A stretch of DNA of 23,374 nucleotides from Dehalococcoidales bacterium (GTDB lineage Bacteria > Chloroflexota > Dehalococcoidia > Dehalococcoidales > RBG-16-60-22). The translations under genes were made by a program, and so were the position numbers. The stretch is from positions 1-23,374 of the forward strand of contig JADHXF010000021.1 in NCBI GenBank assembly GCA_016783105.1, read 5' to 3'. The notes beneath the pieces are model-generated. The model was not told the DNA's origin. It worked only from the letters and a program-made list of their open reading frames with translations, and made no database searches. This document shows positions 8,101 through 15,547 of this stretch, piece after piece (within the stretch, counting starts at the first letter, position 1; every line of letters begins with the position of its first letter).

Positions 8101-8921
8101 GCGCAAAAGCAATGGAAACCATGAAGATAGCTTTTATCGGCGGCGGAGCGATGGGGGAGGCAATACTGGCCGCCGTACTGAACCGCGGCCTGAGCACTCC
8201 GCAGGCCATATGCGTCAGCGACGTCAAGGATGAACGCCGCCAGTACCTGAAACAGACCTACCAGGTATCGGTCACCGATAGCAACCAAGATGCCGCAGCA
8301 AAAGGCGAAGTCATAATTCTGGCGATTAAGCCGCAGAACCTGCCCGAGATAATGCCCGGGCTAAGTGGCCGGATTAAGCCGGGCCAGCTTGTCCTTTCCA
8401 TTATCGCTGGGGCCAGGATTGAGACATTATGTAAAGGCATTGACCATCGCCAGGTGGTCCGGGTAATGCCCAACACACCCGCCCAGATAGGCGAGGGAAT
8501 CAGCGTCTGGACCGCCACTCCGGAGGTAACCGAAGCGCAGAAAGAGCAGTCCAGGACTATCCTGAGCACCATGGGCAGGGAAATCTTTGTCCCTGCTGAA
8601 GAGTATCTTGATATGGCCACCGCGGTGAGCGGCAGCGGTCCAGCCTACTTTTTCCTCTTTGTTGAATGCCTTACCGAGGCTGCGGTCCGTATCGGGTTTC
8701 CCGAGGATACGGCACAGGAACTGGTGCTGCAGACCATGCTCGGTTCCGGACAACTGTTGAAAAAATCCGGGAAATCACCTTCCGAATTGCGCCGTATGGT
8801 CACCTCACCCGGTGGTACCACTGCCGCCGCCCTGCAGCAGTTTGAAAACGAAAACTTCCGCGAACTGGTCTATCAGGCCGTCGCCGCTGCCTACCACAGA
8901 GCCAAAGAACTCGGCAAATAA
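8097..8921 (+). CDS. proC: Pyrroline-5-carboxylate reductase
   Basis: Catalyses the last step of proline synthesis, NAD(P)H-dependent reduction of 1-pyrroline-5-carboxylate. The N-terminal Rossmann motif is IAFIGGGAMGEAIL. VILAIKPQNLPEIM and VRVMPNTPAQIGEG follow. The C-terminal dimerisation/active-site region has AVSGSGPAYFFLFVECLTEAA and the signature MVTSPGGTTAAAL. Three starts are possible: GTG 8097, overlapping the leuS stop as GTGA; ATG 8112; or ATG 8121, which gives a 266-aa protein starting MKIAFIGGG. None has a strong Shine-Dalgarno. The 4-nt overlap favours coupling from leuS, so I give 8097 (274 aa), but family N-termini fit 8112 or 8121 as well. Pairing with leuS is not functionally obvious. 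Confidence 0.93.
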   Translation: MSAKAMETMKIAFIGGGAMGEAILAAVLNRGLSTPQAICVSDVKDERRQYLKQTYQVSVTDSNQDAAAKGEVIILAIKPQNLPEIMPGLSGRIKPGQLVLSIIAGARIETLCKGIDHRQVVRVMPNTPAQIGEGISVWTATPEVTEAQKEQSRTILSTMGREIFVPAEEYLDMATAVSGSGPAYFFLFVECLTEAAVRIGFPEDTAQELVLQTMLGSGQLLKKSGKSPSELRRMVTSPGGTTAAALQQFENENFRELVYQAVAAAYHRAKELGK

Positions 8922-9005
8922 GCCACTGTTACTGCCACTCCCCGCGCCATCGAAACTGCCGGCTAACTTTTTTATTTAAATTTATAAAATTCAATAAATT
9001 CAATC

Positions 9006-9034
9006 TTGACAAAATATTCTATACATATTATAAT
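9006..9034 (+). promoter_or_regulatory. Consensus promoter of the regulator-efflux unit
   Basis: TTGACA (9006-9011), a 17-nt spacer and TATAAT (9029-9034) form a perfect sigma-70-type promoter 35 nt before the regulator gene, in a very AT-rich patch (about 8966-9035) that stands out from the GC-rich surroundings. An imperfect inverted repeat CTATA (9019-9023) / TATAG (9034-9038) straddles the -10 and is a candidate autoregulatory operator. Confidence 0.8.
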
Positions 9035-9068
9035 ATAGGCAAAGAAATATGACTGGGAGAAGGGTTGG

Positions 9069-9560
9069 ATGAAGGATAATCTTCAGGCAGAAGAAAAACA
9101 GTTCGCTGAAGAAGTCGGCATCGTTTTCGAACAGACCGGCATGCCGCGCATGGCCGGCCGCATTCTGGGCTGGCTTCTTATCTCCGACCCACCCCACCAA
9201 TCTACGGAACAGCTTACCAAAGCCTTACTGGCCAGCAAGGGTTCCATCAGCACCATGACCCGCCTCCTAATCCAGCTCGGCCTTATCGAGCGTCGAAGTC
9301 TGTCCGGTGTCAGGCATGATTTTTTTCGACTGCGCTCCGATGCCTGGCAGCATATGGTAGGTCGCGGACTTACCGACGAAATCAGAATGGTTCGGCAGCT
9401 TGCCGAACGCGGGCTGGAACTGCTTGGCGGGAACCCCCCCGTTACAAGGAAATGGCTGGAGGAGATGTTTGATGTTTATACCTTTCTGGAACGGGAGTTC
9501 CCTACCCTGCTGGAAAAATGGGAGAAAGAACATCAGAAGGTTGGCCAAACGGTAAAATGA
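9069..9560 (+). CDS. GbsR/MarR-family transcriptional regulator
   Basis: 163-aa winged-helix regulator. The N-terminal segment FAEEVGIVFEQTGMPRMAGRILGWLLIS is typical of the GbsR branch of MarR-like proteins. The DNA-binding helix-turn-helix follows: STEQLTKALLASKGSISTMTRLLIQLGLIERRSLSG, with the wing GVRHDFFRL. The C-terminal half (about 100-160) is helical and likely dimerising. Length suits the family. ATG 9069 is preceded by a purine-rich GGGAGAAGGG stretch. It is the first gene behind a perfect promoter and is followed by export genes, so local autoregulation and control of the efflux operon is the natural reading (inference). The inducer is unknown. Confidence 0.85.
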   Translation: MKDNLQAEEKQFAEEVGIVFEQTGMPRMAGRILGWLLISDPPHQSTEQLTKALLASKGSISTMTRLLIQLGLIERRSLSGVRHDFFRLRSDAWQHMVGRGLTDEIRMVRQLAERGLELLGGNPPVTRKWLEEMFDVYTFLEREFPTLLEKWEKEHQKVGQTVK

Positions 9561-9603
9561 GGTCGCTGGCAGGATACTACATATCATTTTCGGGAGGCAT
9601 AGC

Positions 9604-11016
9604 ATGAAAAAACTACGAATCATCGCCGCTCTATTACTATTAATCATTTTAACCACGGTTACGGCCTGTAATCCCCTGGGGGAAGATGAAGAAGGGGCAG
9701 AACAGTATGTTGAAGTGGGAACAGGAGACCTGCTGGTTACCGTCAGCGGCAGCGGTAACATTGAGACAGCAGAGGATGCAAATCTGAGCTTTGGCAGCGG
9801 TGGACGCATCGCCAGGATATATATTGAAGAAGGTGACCGGACTACCAAAGGTGAAATTCTGGCGGAGCTTGATACCGCTTCCCTGGAACTGGCCAGGGAC
9901 CAGGCCGAATATGCCCTTACTCAGGCTGAGGTCGCCCTCACCCAGGCAGAGCTGAGCCAGAAAACCGCCGCATACAACTTGAAAAACACCCTGGATACAG
10001 AGGACGCGCTGGAGCTGGCTTTATTCAACGCCCAGATAGACGTGAGGTCAGCCGAGCATCACCTCGATGAAACCCGTGACATATACACCTGGCCGGATAT
10101 TGAAACCGCACAGAAAGACGTGGAAAATGCCGAGGCATTTCTCCAGTACGCACTGGACCGGAACCTGCCAGAGGCCACGATAGTCTACGCCCAGGCAAGA
10201 CTGGACGCAGCGGAGGCAATACTGGACGCCAAGAGAAACACCTATGATACCGAGGAGGTAGCCATCGCCAGTATGCAACTGGAAGCTACCGAACGGGCCG
10301 AGGCCCAGGCCCAGAGAAATCTCGATGAAATGAGTGAAGATATCGCCTTAAAGGAGCTGCAGGTAGAGGCAGCGAAAGCAGCCGTCGGGCAGGCCAGACA
10401 GTCAGTAGCGCTGGCCAGGCAGTCTCTGGAGCAGGCGGAGAAAGACCTGAAAGAGGCGGTCATCGTTGCCCCCTTCGATGGTATAGTGGCCAGTGTTACC
10501 GCGGAAGAGGGCGATACGATACCATCACCAGCGATGTCGCCCAGACAGATAATAAAGTTGATTGACCCCACCAGCCTGAAACTGGTAGTGGAAGTGGATG
10601 AAATCGATATCCCTGACGTGGATATAGGGCAGGAGGTAATTATAACCCTTGACGCACTGTCCGACAAGGAGTTCGCCGGTGTTGTTGCTACCATCTACCC
10701 GGTACCGCTCGAGGTCGGCGGGGTTATCGTCTACGAAGTTAAAATTGAGCTCGATGTCCCGGAGGGTTCAGGCGTGAGGGTCGGCATGAGTGCTGAGGCC
10801 GATATCATTCTGGCCAGCCGCACCGATGCTCTGCTGGTACCGTACCGCGCCATCAGCGAAGATAGCGAGGGCAATCCCGTAGTCAACGTTCTCGTTGACG
10901 ACGATGAGCTGGAAGAAAGACCGGTAGTGGTTGGCATCAGCGATGGCTTCGATACGGAAATTGTCAGCGGCCTCAAGGCTGGAGAAACGATCCTTGCCAG
11001 CAGTAAGCGCCGTTAG
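9604..11016 (+). CDS. HlyD/MacA-type efflux adaptor, lipoprotein
   Basis: 470-aa membrane-fusion/adaptor protein. It begins with a lipoprotein signal: KK, then a hydrophobic run, then the lipobox V19-T-A-C22, so it should be lipid-anchored on the outer face of the cytoplasmic membrane. The order is a barrel-sandwich half-motif (GSGNIETAEDANLSFGSGG, IYIEEGDRTTKGEILAELD), a long Ala/Glu/Gln-rich coiled coil (about 95-285), the second lipoyl half (VIVAPFDGIVASVTAEEGDTI), a beta-barrel (LKLVVEVDEIDIPDVDIGQEV) and a membrane-proximal domain with VPYRAI. Length is at the long end for MacA-like adaptors because of the coiled coil. It lies between the regulator and the ABC genes, the usual MacA-MacB order. 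No TolC-like outer-membrane gene is present. Confidence 0.9.
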   Translation: MKKLRIIAALLLLIILTTVTACNPLGEDEEGAEQYVEVGTGDLLVTVSGSGNIETAEDANLSFGSGGRIARIYIEEGDRTTKGEILAELDTASLELARDQAEYALTQAEVALTQAELSQKTAAYNLKNTLDTEDALELALFNAQIDVRSAEHHLDETRDIYTWPDIETAQKDVENAEAFLQYALDRNLPEATIVYAQARLDAAEAILDAKRNTYDTEEVAIASMQLEATERAEAQAQRNLDEMSEDIALKELQVEAAKAAVGQARQSVALARQSLEQAEKDLKEAVIVAPFDGIVASVTAEEGDTIPSPAMSPRQIIKLIDPTSLKLVVEVDEIDIPDVDIGQEVIITLDALSDKEFAGVVATIYPVPLEVGGVIVYEVKIELDVPEGSGVRVGMSAEADIILASRTDALLVPYRAISEDSEGNPVVNVLVDDDELEERPVVVGISDGFDTEIVSGLKAGETILASSKRR

Positions 11017-11077
11017 TCAACCGGGCATGGTTTATACTAACTGTGGTATTGGAAATTGTAGTAACCAGGAGCATTAA

Positions 11078-11791
11078 ATGATACAGCTTGAGAATATCAC
11101 CAAGATTTACCGGATGGGGAAGGTTGAGGTCCCGGCTCTCAGGGGAATAGACCTGACCATCAATCAGGGAGACATGGTGGCCATAATTGGTGCCTCCGGT
11201 TCCGGTAAGTCAACGCTGATGAATATCATCGGCTTTCTGGATAAACCAACCGCAGGTAAATATATGCTGGAAGGTATGGATGCCAGCCATCTGAATGATA
11301 ACAAGCTCGCCGAGATGAGAAACAAGAAAATCGGCTTTGTCTTCCAGACGTTCAACCTTTTACCCCGCGCCTCAGCCCTTTCCAATGTGGAACTACCCCT
11401 CCTTTACAGTGGTAGCAGGCAGCGGCGCAAGCGCAGCCTGGAAGCACTGGAACGGGTGGGACTGGGAGCACGGGCCAACCATAAGCCCACCGAACTGTCC
11501 GGCGGTGAGCAGCAGCGCGTGGCCATTGCCCGGGCACTGGTGAACCAGCCTTCACTCATTCTGGCGGATGAACCAACGGGCAACCTGGATAGCTCCGCTA
11601 CCACGGAGATCGTCCGCATTTTCGGCCAGCTTCACCAGGAAGGAATCACCGTGATTCTGGTCACTCATGAAATGGACGTAGCCACGCAGACCCAGCGCAT
11701 AATACGCCTGCTGGATGGCAGGATTATCAGTGATGAACAAGTCAAGAAAAATGATAAAACGATACGCAAACGAAAGGATACCGGTAATTAG
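11078..11791 (+). CDS. MacB/LolD-type ABC transporter ATPase
   Basis: 237-aa ATP-binding subunit that powers the adjacent permease. Walker A is GASGSGKST (38-46), the Q-loop lies in [23 protein letters not shown], the ABC signature is [15 protein letters not shown] (from 140), Walker B is [12 protein letters not shown] with D164-E165, and the switch His is in [17 protein letters not shown]-like and GNLDS features place it in the MacB/LolD/FtsE group. A basic C-terminal tail follows ([15 protein letters not shown]). ATG 11078 is preceded by CCAGGAG. The permease gene starts 27 nt downstream and the adaptor ends 61 nt upstream, so ATPase and permease are separate polypeptides rather than the fused MacB form. 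Confidence 0.96.
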   Translation: MIQLENITKIYRMGKVEVPALRGIDLTINQGDMVAIIGASGSGKSTLMNIIGFLDKPTAGKYMLEGMDASHLNDNKLAEMRNKKIGFVFQTFNLLPRASALSNVELPLLYSGSRQRRKRSLEALERVGLGARANHKPTELSGGEQQRVAIARALVNQPSLILADEPTGNLDSSATTEIVRIFGQLHQEGITVILVTHEMDVATQTQRIIRLLDGRIISDEQVKKNDKTIRKRKDTGN

Positions 11792-11818
11792 CATAAATTA
11801 AGGCAGCGGGAGATATAA

Positions 11819-13069
11819 GTGAAGCTAATAGATTCTATTGTCATTGCCATCAGGTCGTTATTCGCCAACAAGCTGCGGTCTTCACTGACCATGCTCGGCA
11901 TCATCATTGGTGTTGGTTCGGTTATCACGCTCATGTCCGTAGCCAGAGGCGCCGAGGCTACCATTACCTCTGCTTATGAGGAATTGGGTACCAATATACT
12001 TTCGATAATGCCCGTAAATCCAGAGGTGGAAGGAGGTTTCTCCATGTCTCCGGTATATGCTGCACCCACGCTGACCATGGATGACGCCCGTGCTCTGGAG
12101 AATGTCAGTGGCATCGACAATATTGCCCCGGTAAACGAGAATTTCATCACCGTAACCGCTGGCGGTGAAACCAAAGGGGGACTACTTCATGGAGCGACTC
12201 CTGTATATCTGGATGTTATGAAATATTCGGTGGCGTCCGGGCAGTTTTTTACTGACCACCATGTGGCGCAGCGAGCCAACGTGGTCGTGCTGGGCAGTGA
12301 TGTGGCCGAAGACCTGTTTGGTGACGATGATGCGGTAGGTGAACAGGTAAAGCTGAAGAAACAACGCTTCACTGTTCTCGGGGTACTTGAGCCTAAAGGC
12401 GGCGCGATGTTTGGCATCAGCTTTGATGATGTCGTGATTGTGCCCATCACCACCTATCAGGCGCGTTTATTTCCCCAGCAGACCGCCTCCGGCGAGGACG
12501 CCGTGGCTTCCATCAGTTTTCAGCTGACCAATGACGAACTCAGGGACAGAGTAACCGAGGACGTTGAATCCATCCTGCGCCGGCGGCACAATCTGAAGGG
12601 CGATGATAAAAACGATTTTGCCGTGGTCAGCCAGGAGCAGGTCCTGGAAATCGTCGGTCAGGTAACGGGGATATTCTCCATCGTCCTGGGCGCCATTGCC
12701 AGCATCTCGCTTCTCGTAGGTAGTATCGGCATCATGAACATCATGCTCGTCTCGGTCACGGAGCGGACGCGGGAGATAGGTATCCGCAAAGCGGTGGGGG
12801 CCAAACGACGCGATATCCTGACGCAGTTCCTCATCGAGGCGGCAACGATGGGTTTTGTCGGTGGGGGCATTGGCATCACCGGGGGCTTGCTTCTATCCTG
12901 GGCTATTTCACAGGTAGACATCGGTGGTTTCAAGCTGGCCGCAGCTGTCTCTCCTGACATCGTCATACTGGCCTTCACGGTATCGTTATTCATCGGGCTT
13001 GCCTCCGGACTGTACCCGGCAATGAGAGCCGCCCGCCTCAACCCCATTGACGCGCTGCACTATCAATGA
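11819..13069 (+). CDS. MacB-type ABC transporter permease (FtsX domain)
   Basis: 416-aa permease of the type VII/mechanotransmission ABC class. An N-terminal helix in SLFANKLRSSLTMLGIIIGVGSVITLMSVARGAE leads into a large extracytoplasmic MacB-PCD domain (about 40-275), then the FtsX core with three C-terminal helices. The coupling region reads GSIGIMNIMLVSVTERTREIGIRKAVGAKRRDI, a hallmark of MacB/LolC-like permeases. The protein ends SGLYPAMRAARLNPIDALHYQ, as in many MacB proteins. The start is GTG 11819 with GGGAG at 11808-11812. Together with the lipoprotein adaptor and ATPase it should form a tripartite pump that moves hydrophobic compounds, peptides or lipoproteins outward; the substrate cannot be read. 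Confidence 0.95.
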   Translation: MKLIDSIVIAIRSLFANKLRSSLTMLGIIIGVGSVITLMSVARGAEATITSAYEELGTNILSIMPVNPEVEGGFSMSPVYAAPTLTMDDARALENVSGIDNIAPVNENFITVTAGGETKGGLLHGATPVYLDVMKYSVASGQFFTDHHVAQRANVVVLGSDVAEDLFGDDDAVGEQVKLKKQRFTVLGVLEPKGGAMFGISFDDVVIVPITTYQARLFPQQTASGEDAVASISFQLTNDELRDRVTEDVESILRRRHNLKGDDKNDFAVVSQEQVLEIVGQVTGIFSIVLGAIASISLLVGSIGIMNIMLVSVTERTREIGIRKAVGAKRRDILTQFLIEAATMGFVGGGIGITGGLLLSWAISQVDIGGFKLAAAVSPDIVILAFTVSLFIGLASGLYPAMRAARLNPIDALHYQ

Positions 13070-13112
13070 TAATAATGGTAAAATATAAAATAGGGAAAAG
13101 GGGCTATAAAAT

Positions 13113-13601
13113 ATGAGCTGGCTTGATATCGCAATCATTGTGATAATCGGTATCGCCGCATTGACTGGCCTGAAAATCGGCATCATCAAGACGGTGCTCA
13201 CACTCATCGGAGTGATTGTTGGGGTTATTCTGGCCGGGCGTTTTTACGTTGCCCTGGCGGATAAGCTCACCTTCATACCTCAGGAGACGCTGGCCCGGGT
13301 GGTTGCCTTCGCCATAATACTCGTCATCGTTATACTCATTGCCAGCATAATCGCCGGCGTTCTGAAGTGGCTGGCCTCCATCGTACTGCTTGGCTGGGTA
13401 AACCGGCTGGGCGGGGCACTCCTGGGTCTAATAACGGGGGGCATATTCGCTGGTGCCCTGCTGGCTATGTGGACCAAATTTCTGGGCATATCCGACCCGA
13501 TTGCGGAATCGGCCCTGGCTAACTTTCTCCTGGACAGCTTCCCCATGGTACTGGCGCTGCTACCCGATGAATTTAACTCGGTGCGCTCTTTCTTCCAGTA
13601 A
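13113..13601 (+). CDS. CvpA-family membrane protein
   Basis: 162-aa protein with the CvpA layout: it starts MSWLDIAIIVIIGIAALTGLKIGIIK, followed by three more hydrophobic segments (VLTLIGVIVGVILAGRFY, VVAFAIILVIVILIASIIAG, LGGALLGLITGGIFAGALLAM). The short charged turn GLKIGIIKT after helix 1 and the Gly-rich helix RLGGALLGLITGG are typical. The family is named for colicin V production in E. coli and its molecular role remains unclear. It starts 43 nt after the permease stop and is followed by the operon terminator, so it seems to be the last gene of the efflux unit; whether it takes part in export is unknown. Confidence 0.85.
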   Translation: MSWLDIAIIVIIGIAALTGLKIGIIKTVLTLIGVIVGVILAGRFYVALADKLTFIPQETLARVVAFAIILVIVILIASIIAGVLKWLASIVLLGWVNRLGGALLGLITGGIFAGALLAMWTKFLGISDPIAESALANFLLDSFPMVLALLPDEFNSVRSFFQ

Positions 13602-13639
13602 GAGAAAATCAGCAGCCGCAGAAATCAGAGATTTAGATA

Positions 13640-13689
13640 TGGGGGCTACGTCATATAGAATCAACAGAACCGTAGCCCCCACCTTTTTT
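13640..13689 (+). terminator. Rho-independent terminator of the efflux unit
   Basis: An 11-bp stem TGGGGGCTACG (13640-13650) / CGTAGCCCCCA (13671-13681) with a 20-nt loop is followed by CC and six T residues (13684-13689). It lies 38 nt after the cvpA-like stop. The opposite strand has no T-run, so it is directional and serves the + strand unit. Confidence 0.9.
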
Positions 13690-13721
13690 CAACTACCGTA
13701 TAAGGTTCAGGTTAAGTTGCA

Positions 13722-13988
13722 CTAGGAAACTGAAGGCGTTTCTCCCGGATGCAGCTTTTTCCACTTTTCCAGAAGCTGCTCTTGGCTTTCCTTGTGTGCT
13801 GGATCAGGCACACAGGCATCAACCGGGCAAACCTCGACGCACCTTGAAGATTCATGAGAACCAACACATTCGGTGCATTTGTCGGGGACAATCTCGTAGA
13901 TGGTCTCCCCTTCAGCGATTGCCTGGTTCGGACACTCCGGTTCACACGCCCCGCAGCTTATGCACTCCTCGGTAATCTTGTACGCCAT
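13722..13988 (-). CDS. 2[4Fe-4S] ferredoxin, Allochromatium (YfhL) type
   Basis: 88-aa electron carrier. The first cluster motif is C9-IS-C12-GA-C15-EPE-C19-P. The second is CTEC, an eight-residue insert (VGSHESSR), then CVEVCP; the inserted loop and the helical C-terminal extension (about residues 65-88, KESQEQLLEKWKKLHPGE) mark the A. vinosum/YfhL type, known for very negative and unequal cluster potentials. The frame is open upstream to 14045, but ATG 13988 is chosen because AAGGAGG sits 8 nt before it and the protein then begins MAYKITEECISCGAC as in relatives. It follows coaD by 70 nt on the same strand and converges with the efflux operon. Its redox partner is unknown. Confidence 0.93.
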   Translation of the reverse strand: MAYKITEECISCGACEPECPNQAIAEGETIYEIVPDKCTECVGSHESSRCVEVCPVDACVPDPAHKESQEQLLEKWKKLHPGETPSVS

Positions 13989-14058
13989 ATATCTAACCTC
14001 CTTTTTTACCAAAAAATTGCGGGATTCGGGTAAAAACGCTTGCAATATGCTCTCTGAA

Positions 14059-14544
14059 TTACATTGTACCGTGAACCTTCTTTCTTAGAGCTTCAGCCAC
14101 ATGCGCTGGTACCAGGTCACTGATATTGCCATTAAGGCGCCCCACTTCTTTCAGCAGACTGGAACTGAGAAACTGATATTCCTGGCTGGCCATCAGGCAA
14201 AACAGGTCCAGGTCTGGAGCCAGTTTTCGGTTCATCAGTGCCATCTCAAATTCTTTTTCAAAATCGGCATTCATCCTCAGACCACGGATCATGACCGGAG
14301 CTTTTTCTTTCCTGGCAAAATCAACCGTCAAGCCACTGAACGGTTTCACTTCAACGTTGGTTATACTGACCACCGCACGCCTGGCCAGTTCTACCCGCTC
14401 CTCCGTGGTAAAGAAGAGGTGCTTGTTTGATTCGTCATACACGCCGATTACTATCCGGTCAAATAACTTGGCCGCCCGCCGCACGATATCGAGGTGGCCA
14501 TTGGTAATCGGGTCGAAAGTCCCCGGGTAAACGGCTATGGTCAC
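14059..14544 (-). CDS. coaD: Phosphopantetheine adenylyltransferase
   Basis: 161-aa enzyme that joins 4'-phosphopantetheine and ATP to make dephospho-CoA, the penultimate step of CoA synthesis. The nucleotidyltransferase motif T14-NGH17 is in YPGTFDPITNGHLDIVRRA. Further family landmarks are VKPFSGLTVDFARKE, VMIRGLRMNADFEKEFEMA and the SSSLLKEV motif near residue 130. Length is standard. The start is GTG at 14544, with AAAGGAGG about 6 nt upstream, overlapping the rsmD stop by 4 nt (GTGA), so translation is coupled. The rsmD-coaD pair is a conserved neighbourhood in many bacteria. Confidence 0.97.
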   Translation of the reverse strand: MTIAVYPGTFDPITNGHLDIVRRAAKLFDRIVIGVYDESNKHLFFTTEERVELARRAVVSITNVEVKPFSGLTVDFARKEKAPVMIRGLRMNADFEKEFEMALMNRKLAPDLDLFCLMASQEYQFLSSSLLKEVGRLNGNISDLVPAHVAEALRKKVHGTM

Positions 14545-15095
14545 AATGTACCTCCTTTATTGAACAGAGCGATACAGCTATCACCGTGACGATGCTCCTT
14601 AATGAGATGCAGAGCACCATATGAAGAACTGAATGGAAGGAGAGATGAGTGCGTCACCACCACCCATGAACGGTCACCGACCCGTCCGGATTCGGCTAAT
14701 TGAGTTATCAGATTTCCAATTAAAGAATTAGAATAAGGAGGGTCCATCAGAATGATATTGTACTCCTTGTCCATAAAGGAGATTGCTTTGGCGACGCTAC
14801 AGCAGTAAACATGCGCTTGATTTAAGAAACCCGTTTTTTCCAGATTCTGTTTTATTATAGCACAACACCGCGGTTCCCTTTCAACAAAGTCAACCCAGTC
14901 AGCCCCGCGGCTTAGTGCTTCTATACCTAGTTGCCCGCTACCGGAAAAAAGGTCAAGCACCTGTGACCAATCGTCCGCGATATTCTCCAGAATGGAAAAT
15001 ATTGCCCCCTTGACCAAATCTGTCGCGGGACGGGTGGTGGTTCCCCTGGGGAATTTTAGCTGGTGACCTTTCGCTTTACCGGCAATGACTCGCAT
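14541..15095 (-). CDS. rsmD: 16S rRNA (guanine(966)-N(2))-methyltransferase RsmD
   Basis: 184-aa SAM-dependent methyltransferase that modifies G966 (E. coli numbering) of 16S rRNA. It begins MRVIAGKAKGHQLKFPRGTTTRPATDLVKGAIFSIL, the usual RsmD N-terminus. SAM motif I is VLDLFSGSGQLGIEALSRGA. The catalytic NPPY-type motif appears as DPPY in IILMDPPYSN, as is common in this family. ATG 15095 has only a weak ribosome-binding site. A good promoter lies 59-87 nt upstream. It overlaps coaD by 4 nt. Confidence 0.95.
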   Translation of the reverse strand: MRVIAGKAKGHQLKFPRGTTTRPATDLVKGAIFSILENIADDWSQVLDLFSGSGQLGIEALSRGADWVDFVEREPRCCAIIKQNLEKTGFLNQAHVYCCSVAKAISFMDKEYNIILMDPPYSNSLIGNLITQLAESGRVGDRSWVVVTHSSLLPFSSSYGALHLIKEHRHGDSCIALFNKGGTL

Positions 15096-15153
15096 GCCAA
15101 ATACTAAACAATTTATTGTGCAACGCCTGCTGGACTAGTGGTGTCATATAATT

Positions 15154-15182
15154 AGGATAAATACTGCGGGAATAATTGTCAA
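15154..15182 (-). promoter_or_regulatory. Promoter for rsmD-coaD-ferredoxin
   Basis: On the minus strand, TTGACA (15177-15182), a 17-nt spacer and TATCCT (15154-15159) give a perfect -35 and a 4-of-6 -10 at ideal spacing. The predicted transcript starts about 50 nt before rsmD. Confidence 0.65.
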
Positions 15183-15196
15183 CAAAGAGCAACCAT

Positions 15197-15215
15197 GGCC
15201 AGCCGATTGCTGGCC
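15197..15215 (-). terminator. GC-rich hairpin at the end of the division cluster
   Basis: A perfect 7-bp stem GGCCAGC / GCTGGCC (15197-15203 with 15209-15215) with a 5-nt loop lies 33 nt past the zinc-ribbon stop. The following bases on the minus strand are only mildly T-rich (TTGCTCTTTGTT), so it is a weak terminator candidate. Confidence 0.35.
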
Positions 15216-15248
15216 GGCAAGTATGCATATTTCCAGAAATTCAGGCAA

Positions 15249-15461
15249 TCAGAAGTCCTGCCCTGGCAATAGCACCCGGTGCAATCCGCAACAGCGGCAA
15301 CGCTCATACCTGCGGGCCACTTTATACAGCCCTTTTTTATTGCAGTAAGGGCAGTAAGCAAACTTGAGCCCATTGCCGCTGCGCCCGTTGCCTCTTCCGT
15401 TGTAGCAACCTACAACTCCGTCTGAAGCCACGCCTGTCTGCCCCTGTCTGTAACGCACCAT
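15249..15461 (-). CDS. Small zinc-ribbon protein downstream of ftsZ
   Basis: A small protein I cannot assign to a named family. The C-terminal third is a clear zinc ribbon: FAYCPYCNKKGLYKVARRY, then ERCRCCGLHRVLLPGQDF, giving CxxC-x13-CxCC-type ligands. The N-terminal part is Gly/Arg/Asn-rich and probably disordered. From ATG 15461 (70 aa) GGGAG lies only 3 nt upstream; the frame is also open to ATG 15509 (86 aa), which lacks a ribosome-binding site. It follows ftsZ on the same strand and before a hairpin, so it is likely the last gene of the division cluster. The ordered ribbon and a well-placed stop argue that it is real. Function unknown; nucleic-acid or protein binding is possible. Confidence 0.6.
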   Translation of the reverse strand: MVRYRQGQTGVASDGVVGCYNGRGNGRSGNGLKFAYCPYCNKKGLYKVARRYERCRCCGLHRVLLPGQDF

Positions 15462-15547
15462 ATACTCCCGTGCCCCGCTTCGAGAACGGCTGGCCCTACA
15501 CGCCTGCATCTTTTACCAGGAGTGTAATCCCCTGACATAAGACTCCG

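Noticed and set aside
8922..9000. Terminator after proC at the T-run near 8969
   Set aside because: A six-T run is present but no convincing stem precedes it; the best pairing is 4 bp with a very long loop.
9267..9848. 193-codon minus-strand frame across the regulator-adaptor junction
   Set aside because: Overlaps two well-supported + strand genes and the intergenic region with no promoter or start signal of its own.
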